Source: Shimia abyssi
GTDB taxonomy: Bacteria; Pseudomonadota; Alphaproteobacteria; Rhodobacterales; Rhodobacteraceae
Direction of reading: 5' to 3'
Length of the DNA: 64,000 nt
NCBI RefSeq assembly: GCF_003014475.1
Contig: NZ_PYGJ01000004.1
Location: 1 to 64,000 of the forward strand
This document shows, in pieces, positions 1 through 9,013 of the stretch; positions within the stretch are counted from its first letter, which is position 1; every line of letters starts with the position of its first letter. The position numbers and the translations under genes are program-made. The notes under the pieces were generated by a model, which ran no database searches, was not told where the DNA came from, and saw nothing but the letters and a program-made list of their open reading frames with translations.

Positions 1-152
1 CGAATATCGAAAGGGCCAAAGTGGACGACTTTTACGCCGCCCGCGACGGCACAACGCCGACGCTACCGTGGACGAGTATTGCTCCGCCGTTCACAGCAGG
101 CTTCGATTTACGCATTCGCGCACCATTCGTTAATCACCTCCAGCTGCCCTAA
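1..152 (+). CDS. Possible 3' end of a gene cut by the window edge
   Basis: From base 3 one forward frame stays open for 49 codons and stops with TAA at 150-152. The conceptual peptide has a plausible composition (mixed acidic, aromatic and proline residues), but I do not recognise a family. The other two forward frames are also open for much of this stretch, so coding status is uncertain. Bases 153-296 hold nothing I can identify. Confidence 0.22.
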   Translation, partial: NIERAKVDDFYAARDGTTPTLPWTSIAPPFTAGFDLRIRAPFVNHLQLP

Positions 153-296
153 ACGACGATTGCGCTCAGCTGGCTCGCCAAAGTGCCGCCTGGGAACTCA
201 TTTGATCTTAGAAACGGAAATTGCCTAGAATAATCGCGAATAGGCCCGCACAGCAACAAACGCATGCGTGACGACAACCAAGCGGGTTAGGGTAAA

Positions 297-373
297 TGGT
301 ACCGCCTTCCCGGTTTGAACGGGAGACCTCTGGATCCACAATCCAGCGCTCTAACCAACTGAGCTAAGGCGGC
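297..373 (-). tRNA. tRNA-His (anticodon GTG)
   Basis: The minus strand folds into a full cloverleaf of 77 nt including an encoded CCA (297-299). The acceptor stem pairs 367-373 with 301-307, the anticodon loop is TTGTGGA with anticodon GTG, and the T loop is TTCAAAC. The discriminator is A73 (complement of base 300) and the base before position 1 is T, not G. In most bacteria tRNA-His has an encoded G-1 opposite C73; many alphaproteobacteria lack both, and this gene fits that lineage-specific type. The first acceptor pair is a G-U wobble. Confidence 0.97.
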
Positions 374-417
374 ACTGTGCGGGCGACTTAGCGCTCTACG
401 ACGACGATTGCAAGCGC

Positions 418-909
418 CTAAAATGTAATTTCCCAAGTTTGTTCGACAAGATCGACACCAAAACTATGCACCGGTTCAGAGCGTGTCAGCGACCACCCAT
501 TCGCCGCATAAAGCGCACAGGCGGCCCGGTGGCTCTCATGTGTCCAAAGTTGCATCCCGTGATACCCGCGGTCGCGCGCAAACCTCATACAAGTCTCAAG
601 CATCCGCCGCCCTAACCCCGTTCCACGTGCCGTTGGCAACAGCAGAAAAAGCCGCAGCTTGGCCACATCCGGTACGTCGCTCCTAACACAAAAGATGCTG
701 CCCAAGGGCACGCCCTTCGCTTGTGCGACCCAGCCCGCCTCGACGTCGATTTCTTGTTTGGCAACAAATTCTTCCAGAATCTCGCGCACCAACACACCGA
801 AACTTTGATCAAAGCCCTCGTCACGGGCATATAGCTGCGCATGCGCATCCACCAACCAATCGATATCCGACGCCACAAACGGCCGTAAACCCGCGTTTTC
901 GCCTACCAT
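418..909 (-). CDS. GNAT family N-acetyltransferase
   Basis: The protein of about 163 aa carries the Gcn5-related acetyltransferase core. The acetyl-CoA pyrophosphate loop reads ARGTGLGRRML (the R/Q-x-x-G-x-G/A pattern), followed by the helix CMRFARDRGY and the C-terminal ALYAANGW motif typical of the fold. The acceptor substrate cannot be read from sequence. I chose the ATG at 909 because GGGGGAG lies about 5 nt upstream; an in-frame start at 945 would add 12 residues rich in Gly/Ala. The gene is monocistronic, between tRNA-His and a small divergent gene. Confidence 0.85.
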   Translation of the reverse strand: MVGENAGLRPFVASDIDWLVDAHAQLYARDEGFDQSFGVLVREILEEFVAKQEIDVEAGWVAQAKGVPLGSIFCVRSDVPDVAKLRLFLLLPTARGTGLGRRMLETCMRFARDRGYHGMQLWTHESHRAACALYAANGWSLTRSEPVHSFGVDLVEQTWEITF

Positions 910-977
910 TGCCGCTCCCCCGCCTTGCCTTGGACTTGCTTTCACGCTACCCGAGACGCAGTCACAGGAGAAGACCC

Positions 978-1166
978 ATGGGCATCAACACCGAACGCGA
1001 CGTCGAAGCCAACCTTCAAATAGGCCCAACCGATCAGGGATTCGTGCGTATCTTCATCGAAGCAGGTGATGTGGAGATCCCAATGGATTTCGATCCTGAT
1101 GAGGCACAGGAAATCGCAGAAGAAATCCTTGCCGCTGCGGCCACGGCGCGGGCTGTCACCGACTAG
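978..1166 (+). CDS. Small conserved acidic protein (DUF6324-like)
   Basis: This 62-aa protein starts at ATG 978 with AGGAG 7 nt upstream. It is strongly acidic, with a central DFDPDEAQEIAEEI segment predicted helical. It resembles a small Rhodobacteraceae family I believe is called DUF6324; that name is from memory and was not checked. No signal peptide, cysteines or membrane segment are seen and the function is unknown. A GC-rich palindromic repeat starts 3 nt after its stop codon and may be its 3' end. Confidence 0.8.
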   Translation: MGINTERDVEANLQIGPTDQGFVRIFIEAGDVEIPMDFDPDEAQEIAEEILAAAATARAVTD

Positions 1167-1169
1167 GTA

Positions 1170-1232
1170 GGGGGCCAGCCCCCATCGCAGCAAGCTGCGA
1201 TTCCCCCGGGGTACTTTTGCAACATTGAGAAA
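1170..1232 (+). repeat. Palindromic 3'-end element, copy 1 (variant)
   Basis: This begins with GGGGGCCAGCCCCC, as in the copies at 37663-37710 and 40723-40770. It then carries an extra palindrome (ATCGCAGC/GCTGCGAT) before the CCCCCGGGGTACTTTTGC part. Like the other copies it lies just after a stop codon and in the direction of transcription of the upstream gene. It probably folds as a double hairpin in RNA. Confidence 0.6.
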
Positions 1233-1331
1233 CAACGAAGACGCCTGCGCGGGTGGATGAGCAGGCGCGCCTCCAAGCTTGACCTGCGCGTCATTTCATG
1301 GCCCCTTGCCTGAAATTGAACCGGTGAGTCT

Positions 1332-2546
1332 ATGTTTTCCCGTTTACCTGTCCTCGTAATTCTCGCCACCGTGGTCATTGACGCCATGGGCATTGGTCTG
1401 ATCCTTCCCGTCATGCCCGACCTCATTCAAGAGGTTGCCGGTGGCGACATCGCGCAGGCCGCGATCTGGGGCGGCATTCTTTCGGCTGTTTTTGCAGTCA
1501 TGCAATTTATCTTTGGCCCCTTTCTGGGCAGCCTGTCAGACCGTTTCGGGCGTCGCCCGGTCTTGCTGGTCTCCCTTGTGGTCATGTCTGCTGATTATGT
1601 TGTCATGGCCCTTGCCGACACGATCTGGCTATTGTTCTTGGGCCGCGTCATTGCTGGCATCACCGCGGCCACCTATGCCACCGCGTTGGCCTATATGGCG
1701 GATATCTCTTCCCCCCAGGACAAAGCCCGCGCCTTTGGTGTTGTGGGCGCAGGTTTTGGCATCGGCTTTGTCCTTGGTCCCGTCTTAGGCGGTGTGCTGG
1801 CCGAATTTGGCACCCGCGCGCCGTTCTGGGCTGCTGCCGTCCTTGCCGGTCTTAACGCTCTCCTTGGTTGGGCGGTGCTCTCAGAAACCGTCACCGACGC
1901 CACGCGTCGCGTGTTCCGTTGGTCGCGCGCCAATCCGTTGGGGTCCCTCATGGCACTGGGTCAACTGCCCGCCATGGGCAAACTACTCATGGTCTTTTTT
2001 CTTTACCAAATTGCCGGTGCCGTGTGGCCGTCGATCTGGCCCTATTTCACCACCGAGATGTTTGACTGGTCACCGCGTATGATCGGCATATCCCTTGCCG
2101 CTTATGGCATCGGCTTTGCCTTGGTCCAGGCGTTCCTAATCGCCCCATCCATCAAACGTTTTGGCAATCGATTAACTGTTCTCATAGGCCTCTGGATCGA
2201 AGTCGCTTCCTTTGTCTTTGTCGCCTTTGTCGCAAATGGCATGCTCCTGATGGCCATGATTCCGGTCTTTGCCTTAGGCGCGATTGGCCTTCCAGCGCTT
2301 CAGGGCATCCTGTCGCGCCGTGTCCCCGACGATTCCCAGGGTGAATTACAAGGCGTACTGGCCTCCCTTACATCGCTTGCCACCATCCTCGCACCGCTGG
2401 TGATGACCCAGACTTTTGCCCGGTTTTCGGGTGAAGACGCCACAACATATCTACCTGGCGCACCTTTCCTCGTTTCTGCGGTCCTGATGGTCCTTGCTAT
2501 TCTCGTCTTCATGGGATCGCGCCGCCCCAACTCCCAACCGACGTGA
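1332..2546 (+). CDS. TetA-like MFS drug efflux transporter
   Basis: This 404-aa integral membrane protein has 12 predicted segments. It shows the MFS motif A loop between segments 2 and 3 (GSLSDRFGRRPVLL, about residues 64-77) and the motif-C-like GPVLGG in segment 5 (about residues 147-152) that marks drug:H+ antiporters. The N-terminus (DAMGIGLILPVMPDL) matches the TetA/TCR subfamily closely. Export substrate is inferred only; tetracycline resistance should not be assumed. No TetR-type repressor is adjacent. A short intergenic stretch separates it from the downstream dehydrogenase, which has its own strong ribosome site. Confidence 0.9.
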   Translation: MFSRLPVLVILATVVIDAMGIGLILPVMPDLIQEVAGGDIAQAAIWGGILSAVFAVMQFIFGPFLGSLSDRFGRRPVLLVSLVVMSADYVVMALADTIWLLFLGRVIAGITAATYATALAYMADISSPQDKARAFGVVGAGFGIGFVLGPVLGGVLAEFGTRAPFWAAAVLAGLNALLGWAVLSETVTDATRRVFRWSRANPLGSLMALGQLPAMGKLLMVFFLYQIAGAVWPSIWPYFTTEMFDWSPRMIGISLAAYGIGFALVQAFLIAPSIKRFGNRLTVLIGLWIEVASFVFVAFVANGMLLMAMIPVFALGAIGLPALQGILSRRVPDDSQGELQGVLASLTSLATILAPLVMTQTFARFSGEDATTYLPGAPFLVSAVLMVLAILVFMGSRRPNSQPT

Positions 2547-2637
2547 CGTAAAAACGACGCGCAGCCGTCGATTTAGACTAGCTTTCACTCAAAACCGCGC
2601 CAATCTGGTCTCAACAAACCGGGAGGGAGCGCCCCAA

Positions 2638-3723
2638 ATGAAAACCATCAAAGCCGCCGTGTGCCACGCATTCGGAGAACCGCTTGTCGTCGAAGAGATC
2701 CATCTCGCAGACCCACAGATGGGCGAAATCGAAGTCACTTTATCTGCGGTTGCTATCTGCCACTCTGACATCACATATGCCTCAGGTGCTTGGGGCGGCA
2801 CGTTGCCGGCCGTCTACGGACACGAAGCCGCCGGACGCGTCACCGCACTTGGCCCCGGCGTCAATGGCCTTGCCCTTGGTGATGCCGTCATTGTCACCCT
2901 GATCCGCGCCTGTGGGTCCTGCCCGTCTTGTGCTGGCGGCAAACCCACGCTCTGTGAAACCCCGGTTGATGGCGACAGCCACCCCCTCAAAACCACCCAG
3001 GGCGGCAACCTCCATCAGGCCATGGCCACTGGCGCCTTTGCTGAAAAAGTTGTGGTCAGCCACCGTCAGGCCGTGAAAATTGGGCCCGACATGTCGATGG
3101 AGGCCGCCTCTCTGGTGGCCTGCGGTGTCATCACCGGCGTCGGCGCGGTCGTCAACGCCGCCCAACTGCGCGCTGGCCAAGATGTCGTGGTGATTGGCGC
3201 AGGCGGTGTTGGCCTCAACGCGATCCAGGGCGCGCGTATCGCCGGGGCCCGCCGCATCGTTGCGGTCGACATGAGCGAGGAAAAACTCGCCATCGCCCGC
3301 GAATTTGGCGCCACCGATGGGGTCCTCGCCACCGACAAGAAACCATGGATCGCCGCGCAACGCGCCATGGGCAAAGGCGCAGATGCCGTTATCGTCACTG
3401 TTGGCGCAATCCCCGCCTATGACGATGCCCCCCGATATCTGGGCAGCGGCGGCAAGGTGATCATGGTCGGCATGCCTCATTCCGGCGCAAAATCCACCTA
3501 TGAACCCGTCATCCTCGCCGCCATCGGCCAGGGAATGCAGGGTTCAAAAATGGGCGACGTGGTGATTCAGCGCGACATCCCTTGGATGGTTGATCTCTAT
3601 GAACAGGGCCGTCTCAAACTCGACGAGCTGATCTCGGGCCGCTGGACACTCGATCAGATCAACGAAGCGATCGAAGACACCAAAACCGGCTCGGCCAAAC
3701 GCAACGTCATCCTGTTTGACTGA
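2638..3723 (+). CDS. Zinc-dependent medium-chain alcohol dehydrogenase
   Basis: This 361-aa MDR-superfamily dehydrogenase starts at ATG 2638, with GGGAGGGAG about 8 nt upstream. Catalytic zinc residues are visible as C-H-S near residue 41 and the GHEAAG box. The structural zinc site is shortened (CGSCPSC...C). A Rossmann GAGGVGLNA motif around residue 185 binds NAD(P). The layout resembles class III/benzyl-alcohol-type dehydrogenases. The next gene is a sugar-acid-type enolase-superfamily enzyme 70 bp downstream, so the two may act in one catabolic route, but the substrate is not evident. Confidence 0.88.
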   Translation: MKTIKAAVCHAFGEPLVVEEIHLADPQMGEIEVTLSAVAICHSDITYASGAWGGTLPAVYGHEAAGRVTALGPGVNGLALGDAVIVTLIRACGSCPSCAGGKPTLCETPVDGDSHPLKTTQGGNLHQAMATGAFAEKVVVSHRQAVKIGPDMSMEAASLVACGVITGVGAVVNAAQLRAGQDVVVIGAGGVGLNAIQGARIAGARRIVAVDMSEEKLAIAREFGATDGVLATDKKPWIAAQRAMGKGADAVIVTVGAIPAYDDAPRYLGSGGKVIMVGMPHSGAKSTYEPVILAAIGQGMQGSKMGDVVIQRDIPWMVDLYEQGRLKLDELISGRWTLDQINEAIEDTKTGSAKRNVILFD

Positions 3724-3795
3724 CCCTGCCTTTTCCTTTCGCTCCCAATATCCCCGCCGGAGGCATCCGCCCGCGCCACACCCAAGGACCTCACC

Positions 3796-5025
3796 ATGAA
3801 ACTCACTGACCTCGATATCATCGTCACGTCCCCACCGGCTCCGGGCTGGGGCGGGCGCTATTGGATCCTTGTCAAACTGACCACCGACACCGGCATCACC
3901 GGCTGGGGCGAAGCTTACGCCTCCTCCATCGGCCCCGACGCCATGACCCACGTGATCCGCGACCTGTTTGAGCGGTATTTCCTCAACGCAAACCCCGAGA
4001 ACATCGAGCGTCTGTTTCGCCAATCCTACTCCTCGGGTTTCACCCAACGGCCCGACCTCACCGTCATGGGTGCGTTTTCCGGCCTCGAAATCGCCTGCTG
4101 GGACATCTTGGGCAAAGACCGCGATCGCCCGGTGCACGCGCTGATTGGCGGGCAAATGAACGAACGTTTGCGCGCCTACACCTATCTCTATCCCCTACCA
4201 CAGCACGACATCACTGATTTCTGGTCCTCCCCAGAGATGGCCGCCGAATGCGCGCTGGCTATGGTCGATCTGGGTTACACGGCCGTAAAATTCGACCCCG
4301 CTGGCCCCTACACCATGCGCGGCGGGCACATGCCCTCGATGAACGACATCACCAAATCCGTCGCCTTCTGCGCCGCCATCCGCGACGCGGTGGGCGACCG
4401 CGCCGATCTTCTCTTTGGCACCCATGGCCAGTTCTCAACCGCCGGGGCCATCCGGCTTGGCACCGCGCTGGAACCCTACTCCCCACTCTGGTTTGAAGAA
4501 CCCATCCCACCTGACAATATCCCCGAGATGGCCAAGGTCGCGCGCGCCGTCACCACTCCTGTGGCCACCGGCGAGCGCCTGACCACCAAGGCCGAGTTTG
4601 CCGAGATCCTGCGTCAGGGCGCGGCCACCATACTGCAGCCGGCTTTGGGCCGTGCAGGCGGTATCTGGGAAATGAAAAAGGTCGCCGCCATTGCCGAGGC
4701 CTATAACGCCCAAATGGCCCCGCACCTTTACGCAGGTCCCGTGGAATGGGCTGCCAATATCCAACTTGGTGCGTCAATCCCCAACCTGCTTTTGGTCGAA
4801 AGCATTGAGACTGATTTCCACTATAATTTGATCAACCACAGCTTCCGTGTCGAAGATGGCTACATCCGCCCTCCCACCGGCGCGGGCCTTGGAATCGACG
4901 TCAACGAAACTCTGGCGCGCGCTCACCCTTACACCGGGGACGGCTTGCACCTGCAAATGCAGGACGATCCCTGCTCTTATCAAGGTGACAACAATTTTGC
5001 GGGCGGCTCGCCGGTAAAAGAGTAA
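3796..5025 (+). CDS. Mandelate racemase/muconate lactonizing (enolase superfamily) enzyme, DgoD-like
   Basis: This 409-aa protein has the capping domain plus TIM barrel of sugar-acid dehydratases. By spacing it lines up with E. coli D-galactonate dehydratase: E234 (in FEEP) and E260 (in GERL) equal the second and third metal ligands, H210 and H310 equal the two catalytic histidines, and K165 lies in the barrel. The position of the first metal ligand (Asp183 in DgoD) is Gly208 here, in the motif FGTHGQF. Family membership is secure; the reaction is not, because of that substitution. It probably forms a catabolic unit with the upstream alcohol dehydrogenase. Confidence 0.88.
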   Translation: MKLTDLDIIVTSPPAPGWGGRYWILVKLTTDTGITGWGEAYASSIGPDAMTHVIRDLFERYFLNANPENIERLFRQSYSSGFTQRPDLTVMGAFSGLEIACWDILGKDRDRPVHALIGGQMNERLRAYTYLYPLPQHDITDFWSSPEMAAECALAMVDLGYTAVKFDPAGPYTMRGGHMPSMNDITKSVAFCAAIRDAVGDRADLLFGTHGQFSTAGAIRLGTALEPYSPLWFEEPIPPDNIPEMAKVARAVTTPVATGERLTTKAEFAEILRQGAATILQPALGRAGGIWEMKKVAAIAEAYNAQMAPHLYAGPVEWAANIQLGASIPNLLLVESIETDFHYNLINHSFRVEDGYIRPPTGAGLGIDVNETLARAHPYTGDGLHLQMQDDPCSYQGDNNFAGGSPVKE

Positions 5026-5068
5026 CGAGACCCTTGTAGCGCACACCAGCGCGCGTCATATCACCCTC

Positions 5069-5518
5069 ATGCACGCGCGTTACTCCTACCGCACTGACCC
5101 ATCAGTGCCAGAATTTGACGACGCAGCGCCCATCGCGGTGATGGACGCTGAATGCGCTGTCTGTAGCTGGGGCGCGCGCATGATCCATCGTCTGGACAAA
5201 ACTGGTACCGTGCGCATTTGCCCGATCCAAACCCCATTGGGCCGCGCCTTGCTGACCCACTACGGTCTCGACCCTTCTGATCCTTCGACTTGGCTGTTTC
5301 TCCACGACGGCGCAGCCCATATCGACTTTGACGGCGTCATTCACGCCGGTCGCCATTTTGGTGGGCTTGGAACTCTGACCAACACCCTGCGCCTGTTCCC
5401 GCGCCCTATGCGCGACTGGCTCTATCAGCGCCTTGCGCGCAATCGTTACGCCCTTTTTGGCCACGCTGATATGTGCGCCTTGCCGGATCCGGCTTTTCAG
5501 AAACGCCTCATGCAATGA
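5069..5518 (+). CDS. DCC family (DUF393) thiol-disulfide oxidoreductase-like protein
   Basis: This 149-aa protein carries the family signature DAECAVC near residues 26-32, a thioredoxin-like C-x-x-C preceded by Asp, and the C-terminal Y-x-x-x-A-R-N-R-Y segment common in this family. Members are predicted thiol oxidoreductases; their partners are largely unknown. The stop codon overlaps the next start (ATGA at 5515), so it is translationally coupled to a DUF4166 protein. Confidence 0.85.
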   Translation: MHARYSYRTDPSVPEFDDAAPIAVMDAECAVCSWGARMIHRLDKTGTVRICPIQTPLGRALLTHYGLDPSDPSTWLFLHDGAAHIDFDGVIHAGRHFGGLGTLTNTLRLFPRPMRDWLYQRLARNRYALFGHADMCALPDPAFQKRLMQ

Positions 5519-6054
5519 CTGTCACTATGTTCGAGCGGATCCTCGGTCCCACCTTTCACGCGCTTCCTGACCCATTGCGCGCCGCCCACAGTACCCGCAA
5601 ACAAAGCCTTTGGCACGGTCACGCAACCATTACGCGTGGGCCGGGCGCTCTGCCAAACCTCATCGCCACTCTGTTCCGGTTCCCCAAACCCGCCACGGAC
5701 CTGCCTGTGACAGTATCTAAGACCGTTACTTCTCGGGGCGAAACGTGGCAACGCACCTTTGGCAATACCACCTTGCGCTCACACCTCAGCGCCACCAATC
5801 GCGGTCTGACCGAACGCCTAGGCCTACTCACCTTTTCGATCAATCTCGACTTTCGTGACAACGCGCTCCACTGGCCCGTAACGCATGCACACCTAGGCCC
5901 CATCCGCTTGCCCCATTGGCTCCTACCGCGCTCAGAGGCGCGCGAGTTTGCCCAAAACGACCAGTTCCATTTCGACATCGCCCTCTTCGCGCCCATCACT
6001 GACGCGCTAATCGTGCACTATCGCGGCGCGCTGACCCCATACAACATCTCATGA
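5515..6054 (+). CDS. DUF4166 domain protein
   Basis: This 179-aa protein starts at ATG 5515 inside the stop of the DCC gene. It matches the DUF4166 pattern: an N-terminal LGPTFHALPDPLRAAH segment, a W-x-R-x-F-G-x-x-x-x-x-S strand pair, and a C-terminal beta-rich lipocalin-like region. No signal peptide or membrane segment is seen. Such domains often sit beside or are fused to DCC-type or SDR proteins, which agrees with the operon here. The biochemical role is unknown. Confidence 0.8.
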   Translation: MTVTMFERILGPTFHALPDPLRAAHSTRKQSLWHGHATITRGPGALPNLIATLFRFPKPATDLPVTVSKTVTSRGETWQRTFGNTTLRSHLSATNRGLTERLGLLTFSINLDFRDNALHWPVTHAHLGPIRLPHWLLPRSEAREFAQNDQFHFDIALFAPITDALIVHYRGALTPYNIS

Positions 6055-6150
6055 GACAGTGATCACCACACGTTCCCATCGCCTCGCATTGCACAGGTAC
6101 TCGTGCTATAGCACCCCGACCATTCAAGACCGCCCAAGGAAATACCTCGC

Positions 6151-6477
6151 GTGACCAATCCCATGCCCCCCGCGCCCCCCTCAGAAATGGCGGCCAACGC
6201 CGCGTCTGCCGCCGCTTTTCTCAAAACCCTCGCCCACGAAGGGCGCCTGATGATCTTATGCTACTTAGCATCCGGGGAGAAATCCGTGGGCGAGCTGGAA
6301 TCCCTACTCGAAATCCGCCAAGCCGCCGTATCCCAGATGCTGTCCCGCCTGCGCGAAGAACGGTTGGTCTCCACCCGTCGAGATGGCAAGACGATCTACT
6401 ACTCACTTGCCGACAAAAAAACGGCCGAAGTGATCGAGACACTCTACCGCCTGTTTTGCGCCCCTCCGCAGGATTGA
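6151..6477 (+). CDS. ArsR-family regulator of the BigR/SqrR (two-cysteine) type
   Basis: This 108-aa winged-helix protein starts with GTG at 6151. It has Cys37 (ILCYLAS) and Cys103 (LFCAPP), 66 residues apart. That is the same spacing as the persulfide-sensing cysteines of BigR (C42/C108) and SqrR (C41/C107), and the surrounding residues match. The recognition helix is around QAAVSQMLSRLR. Those proteins are repressors that form an intramolecular di- or tetrasulfide under reactive sulfur or oxidant stress. No sulfide-oxidation gene is adjacent; the helicase gene begins at the next base after its stop codon. Confidence 0.88.
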   Translation: MTNPMPPAPPSEMAANAASAAAFLKTLAHEGRLMILCYLASGEKSVGELESLLEIRQAAVSQMLSRLREERLVSTRRDGKTIYYSLADKKTAEVIETLYRLFCAPPQD

Positions 6478-8919
6478 TTGCTTTTGTCTCAGCCGGGTCA
6501 ACTGCCTTCCGCGCTTGAAAACTGGTTCGCATCGCGCGGCTGGCAACCGCATCCGCACCAGCGCGACATGGTCGCGCGCAGTAATGCGCCCTGCCTCCTG
6601 CTGATTGCGCCCACCGGCGGGGGTAAAACTATGGCTGGGTTTCTGCCAACCCTTGCCGATCTCGCCACCGCGCCGCATGACGGCCTGCACACGCTCTACG
6701 TCTCCCCTCTCAAAGCGCTTGCCGCCGACATCAAACGCAACCTGCGCACCCCGGTTGACGAGATCGGTCTCGATATCCGGATCGAGGATCGCACCGGCGA
6801 CACCTCGGCCACCGTCAAAAAACGCCAACGCGCTGATCCGCCCCACATCCTGCTAACGACACCGGAAAGCCTAGCATTATTAACGTCTTACCCTGACGCC
6901 CCGCGCATCTTTGCCGGACTCAAACGTGTCATCGTCGATGAAATACATGCCCTCGCCGAAAGCAAACGCGGTGATCAGCTTTTCCTTGCCCTGGCCCGTC
7001 TGCACACACTCTGCCCCGACCTGCGCCGCGTCGGCCTCTCAGCCACCGTTGACCGCCCCAATGACATTGCCCGCCTGCTCGCCCGCCATCCAGACCCGTG
7101 CGAGATCGTCACAGCAGACCCCGGCCCCGACCCAGACATCGCGATGCTGCAATCAGCCGAGGCCCCACCGTGGTCTGGCGGTGGGGCCGCTTACGCGATC
7201 CCGGCAGTGCTTGAGCAGATCAAACAGCACAAAACCACGCTGATCTTTCACAACACCCGTGCCCAGGCCGAGATATTCTTTCACAATCTCTGGCTCGCCA
7301 ACGAAGACAGCCTGCCTATTGGTATCCATCACGGCTCGCTCGACCGTCAACAGCGCGAGCGTGTCGAAGCCGCCATGGTGCGCGGTGACTTGCGCGCCAT
7401 TGTCTGCACCGGCTCTCTTGATCTCGGCATTGACTGGGGTGATGTCGATCTTGTCATTCAAGTTGGCGCCCCCAAGAACGTCAAACGCTTGGTTCAGCGT
7501 ATTGGCCGCGCCAGTCACCGCTACAACGCCCCGTCCAAGGCCCTGCTCGTTCCGGCGAACAGGTGGGAAGTCATCGAGTGTTTTGCCGCCTTGCAAGCGG
7601 TGCGCGAACATGACCTCGACGGTGATCCACTTGGCCCCGGACCACTTGATGTGCTCTGTCAGCATATCCTGCTCACTGCCGCATCCGGCCCTTTCTCTGC
7701 GGACGATTTATTCAACGAAATGAGCCGCTCCGGCGCCTTTCTTGATCTGGATCGCGCAACCTTTAACGCCTGTCTCGACTTCTGCGCCACCGGTGGCTAC
7801 GCCCTGCGCGCCTACGATCGCTGGCAGCGCCTGCAACTGCGCGCCGATGGTCTGTGGCAATTGCGCGACCCCCGTGCTGCGTCCCAGATTCGCATGAATG
7901 CCGGCACGATTCAGGATATCGACACCCTCAAGGTCCGCATGCGCCGCAACCGAGGCGGCAAACCGCTTGGCGAGGTCGAAGAATCCTTCGCCGCCTCGCT
8001 TTTGCCGGGCGATACATTCCTCATTGGCGGAAAAATCGTGCGTTACGAGGGGCTGCGCCAAATGACCGTCGAAGTTTCCAGAAATGCTGCAAGAAAGCCG
8101 CGCATCGCTGTGTTTTCCGGCACAAAATTCTCAACCTCCACCCAGCTTTCGCAACGTATCCTCCGCCTGTTGAACAACAGCGATTGGTCCGATCTACCTG
8201 CCCACACCGCCGACTGGCTCCGGTTTCAGCAATCCATGTCGCGCCTGCCAGAACCCGGCCGCTTACTGATCGAGACGTTTCCGCGCGACGGACGTGAAAA
8301 TCTCTGCGTCTACGGCTTTGCGGGACGCAATGCTCAGCAAACACTTGGCTTGTTGCTCACCAAACGCATGGAGGAGATGGGGCTAGCCCCAATGGGCTTT
8401 GTCTCCACCGATTACGCAACGCTCATCTGGGGTTTGGATGCGGTCACCGATCCACAACCGCTCTTTGATCTCAACGCTTTGCGCGAAGGTCTTGATGGAT
8501 GGCTTGCCGGCAATCTTTTGATGAAACGCACCTTCCGCGGTGTCGCAACCATTTCCGGGCTGATCGAACGCAACACGCCCGGCAAACGTAAATCGGGGCG
8601 TCAGGCGACCTTTTCGTCTGATATTCTCTACGACACACTCCTCAAATACGATCCAGACCACCTTTTGATGCAAATCACCCGCACTGAAGCCATGCGCGGC
8701 CTTGTCGATTTCGCCCGCATCGAAGACATGCTTACCCGCGTTGATTCCCGCGTCGATCACATCCGCACCCCACATGTCACCCCTTTCGCGGCCCCACTAT
8801 TCCTCGAAGTGGGCAAGGTTTCCGTGCAATCCGGCAGCGCAGAAGAACGCCTTCTCGCCGAAGAAACCGAAGCACTCATGCGGGAAAGCGGATTGGCCCA
8901 AATGTCACCTTCTGTCTAA
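6478..8919 (+). CDS. Lhr-type ligase-associated DEXH-box helicase
   Basis: This 813-aa superfamily 2 helicase has Walker A APTGGGKT at residues 44-51, DEIH at 154-157, motif III SAT, and motif VI (QRIGRASHR). A long Lhr-type C-terminal winged-helix and beta-barrel region follows. The length matches the bacterial ligase-associated DNA damage response helicase, which travels with an ATP-dependent ligase, a beta-CASP exonuclease and PdeM. Only PdeM is present here; the ligase and exonuclease are not in the window. The start is probably TTG 6478, directly after the regulator's stop with AGGA just upstream; no better start is visible. Confidence 0.9.
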   Translation: MLLSQPGQLPSALENWFASRGWQPHPHQRDMVARSNAPCLLLIAPTGGGKTMAGFLPTLADLATAPHDGLHTLYVSPLKALAADIKRNLRTPVDEIGLDIRIEDRTGDTSATVKKRQRADPPHILLTTPESLALLTSYPDAPRIFAGLKRVIVDEIHALAESKRGDQLFLALARLHTLCPDLRRVGLSATVDRPNDIARLLARHPDPCEIVTADPGPDPDIAMLQSAEAPPWSGGGAAYAIPAVLEQIKQHKTTLIFHNTRAQAEIFFHNLWLANEDSLPIGIHHGSLDRQQRERVEAAMVRGDLRAIVCTGSLDLGIDWGDVDLVIQVGAPKNVKRLVQRIGRASHRYNAPSKALLVPANRWEVIECFAALQAVREHDLDGDPLGPGPLDVLCQHILLTAASGPFSADDLFNEMSRSGAFLDLDRATFNACLDFCATGGYALRAYDRWQRLQLRADGLWQLRDPRAASQIRMNAGTIQDIDTLKVRMRRNRGGKPLGEVEESFAASLLPGDTFLIGGKIVRYEGLRQMTVEVSRNAARKPRIAVFSGTKFSTSTQLSQRILRLLNNSDWSDLPAHTADWLRFQQSMSRLPEPGRLLIETFPRDGRENLCVYGFAGRNAQQTLGLLLTKRMEEMGLAPMGFVSTDYATLIWGLDAVTDPQPLFDLNALREGLDGWLAGNLLMKRTFRGVATISGLIERNTPGKRKSGRQATFSSDILYDTLLKYDPDHLLMQITRTEAMRGLVDFARIEDMLTRVDSRVDHIRTPHVTPFAAPLFLEVGKVSVQSGSAEERLLAEETEALMRESGLAQMSPSV

Positions 8920-9013
8920 GATTTCTCTATATTTCACCCTTTCAAACAGTCAAATGTTCCATTTGTGGAATCTCAGAAACAAGCCTCTTGCCACAAGACT
9001 CTCCTCAAGTTAC

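Noticed and set aside
1332..2546. Calling the MFS pump a tetracycline resistance gene
   Set aside because: Similarity to TetA is at subfamily level only and no TetR is adjacent; drug specificity cannot be read from the sequence.
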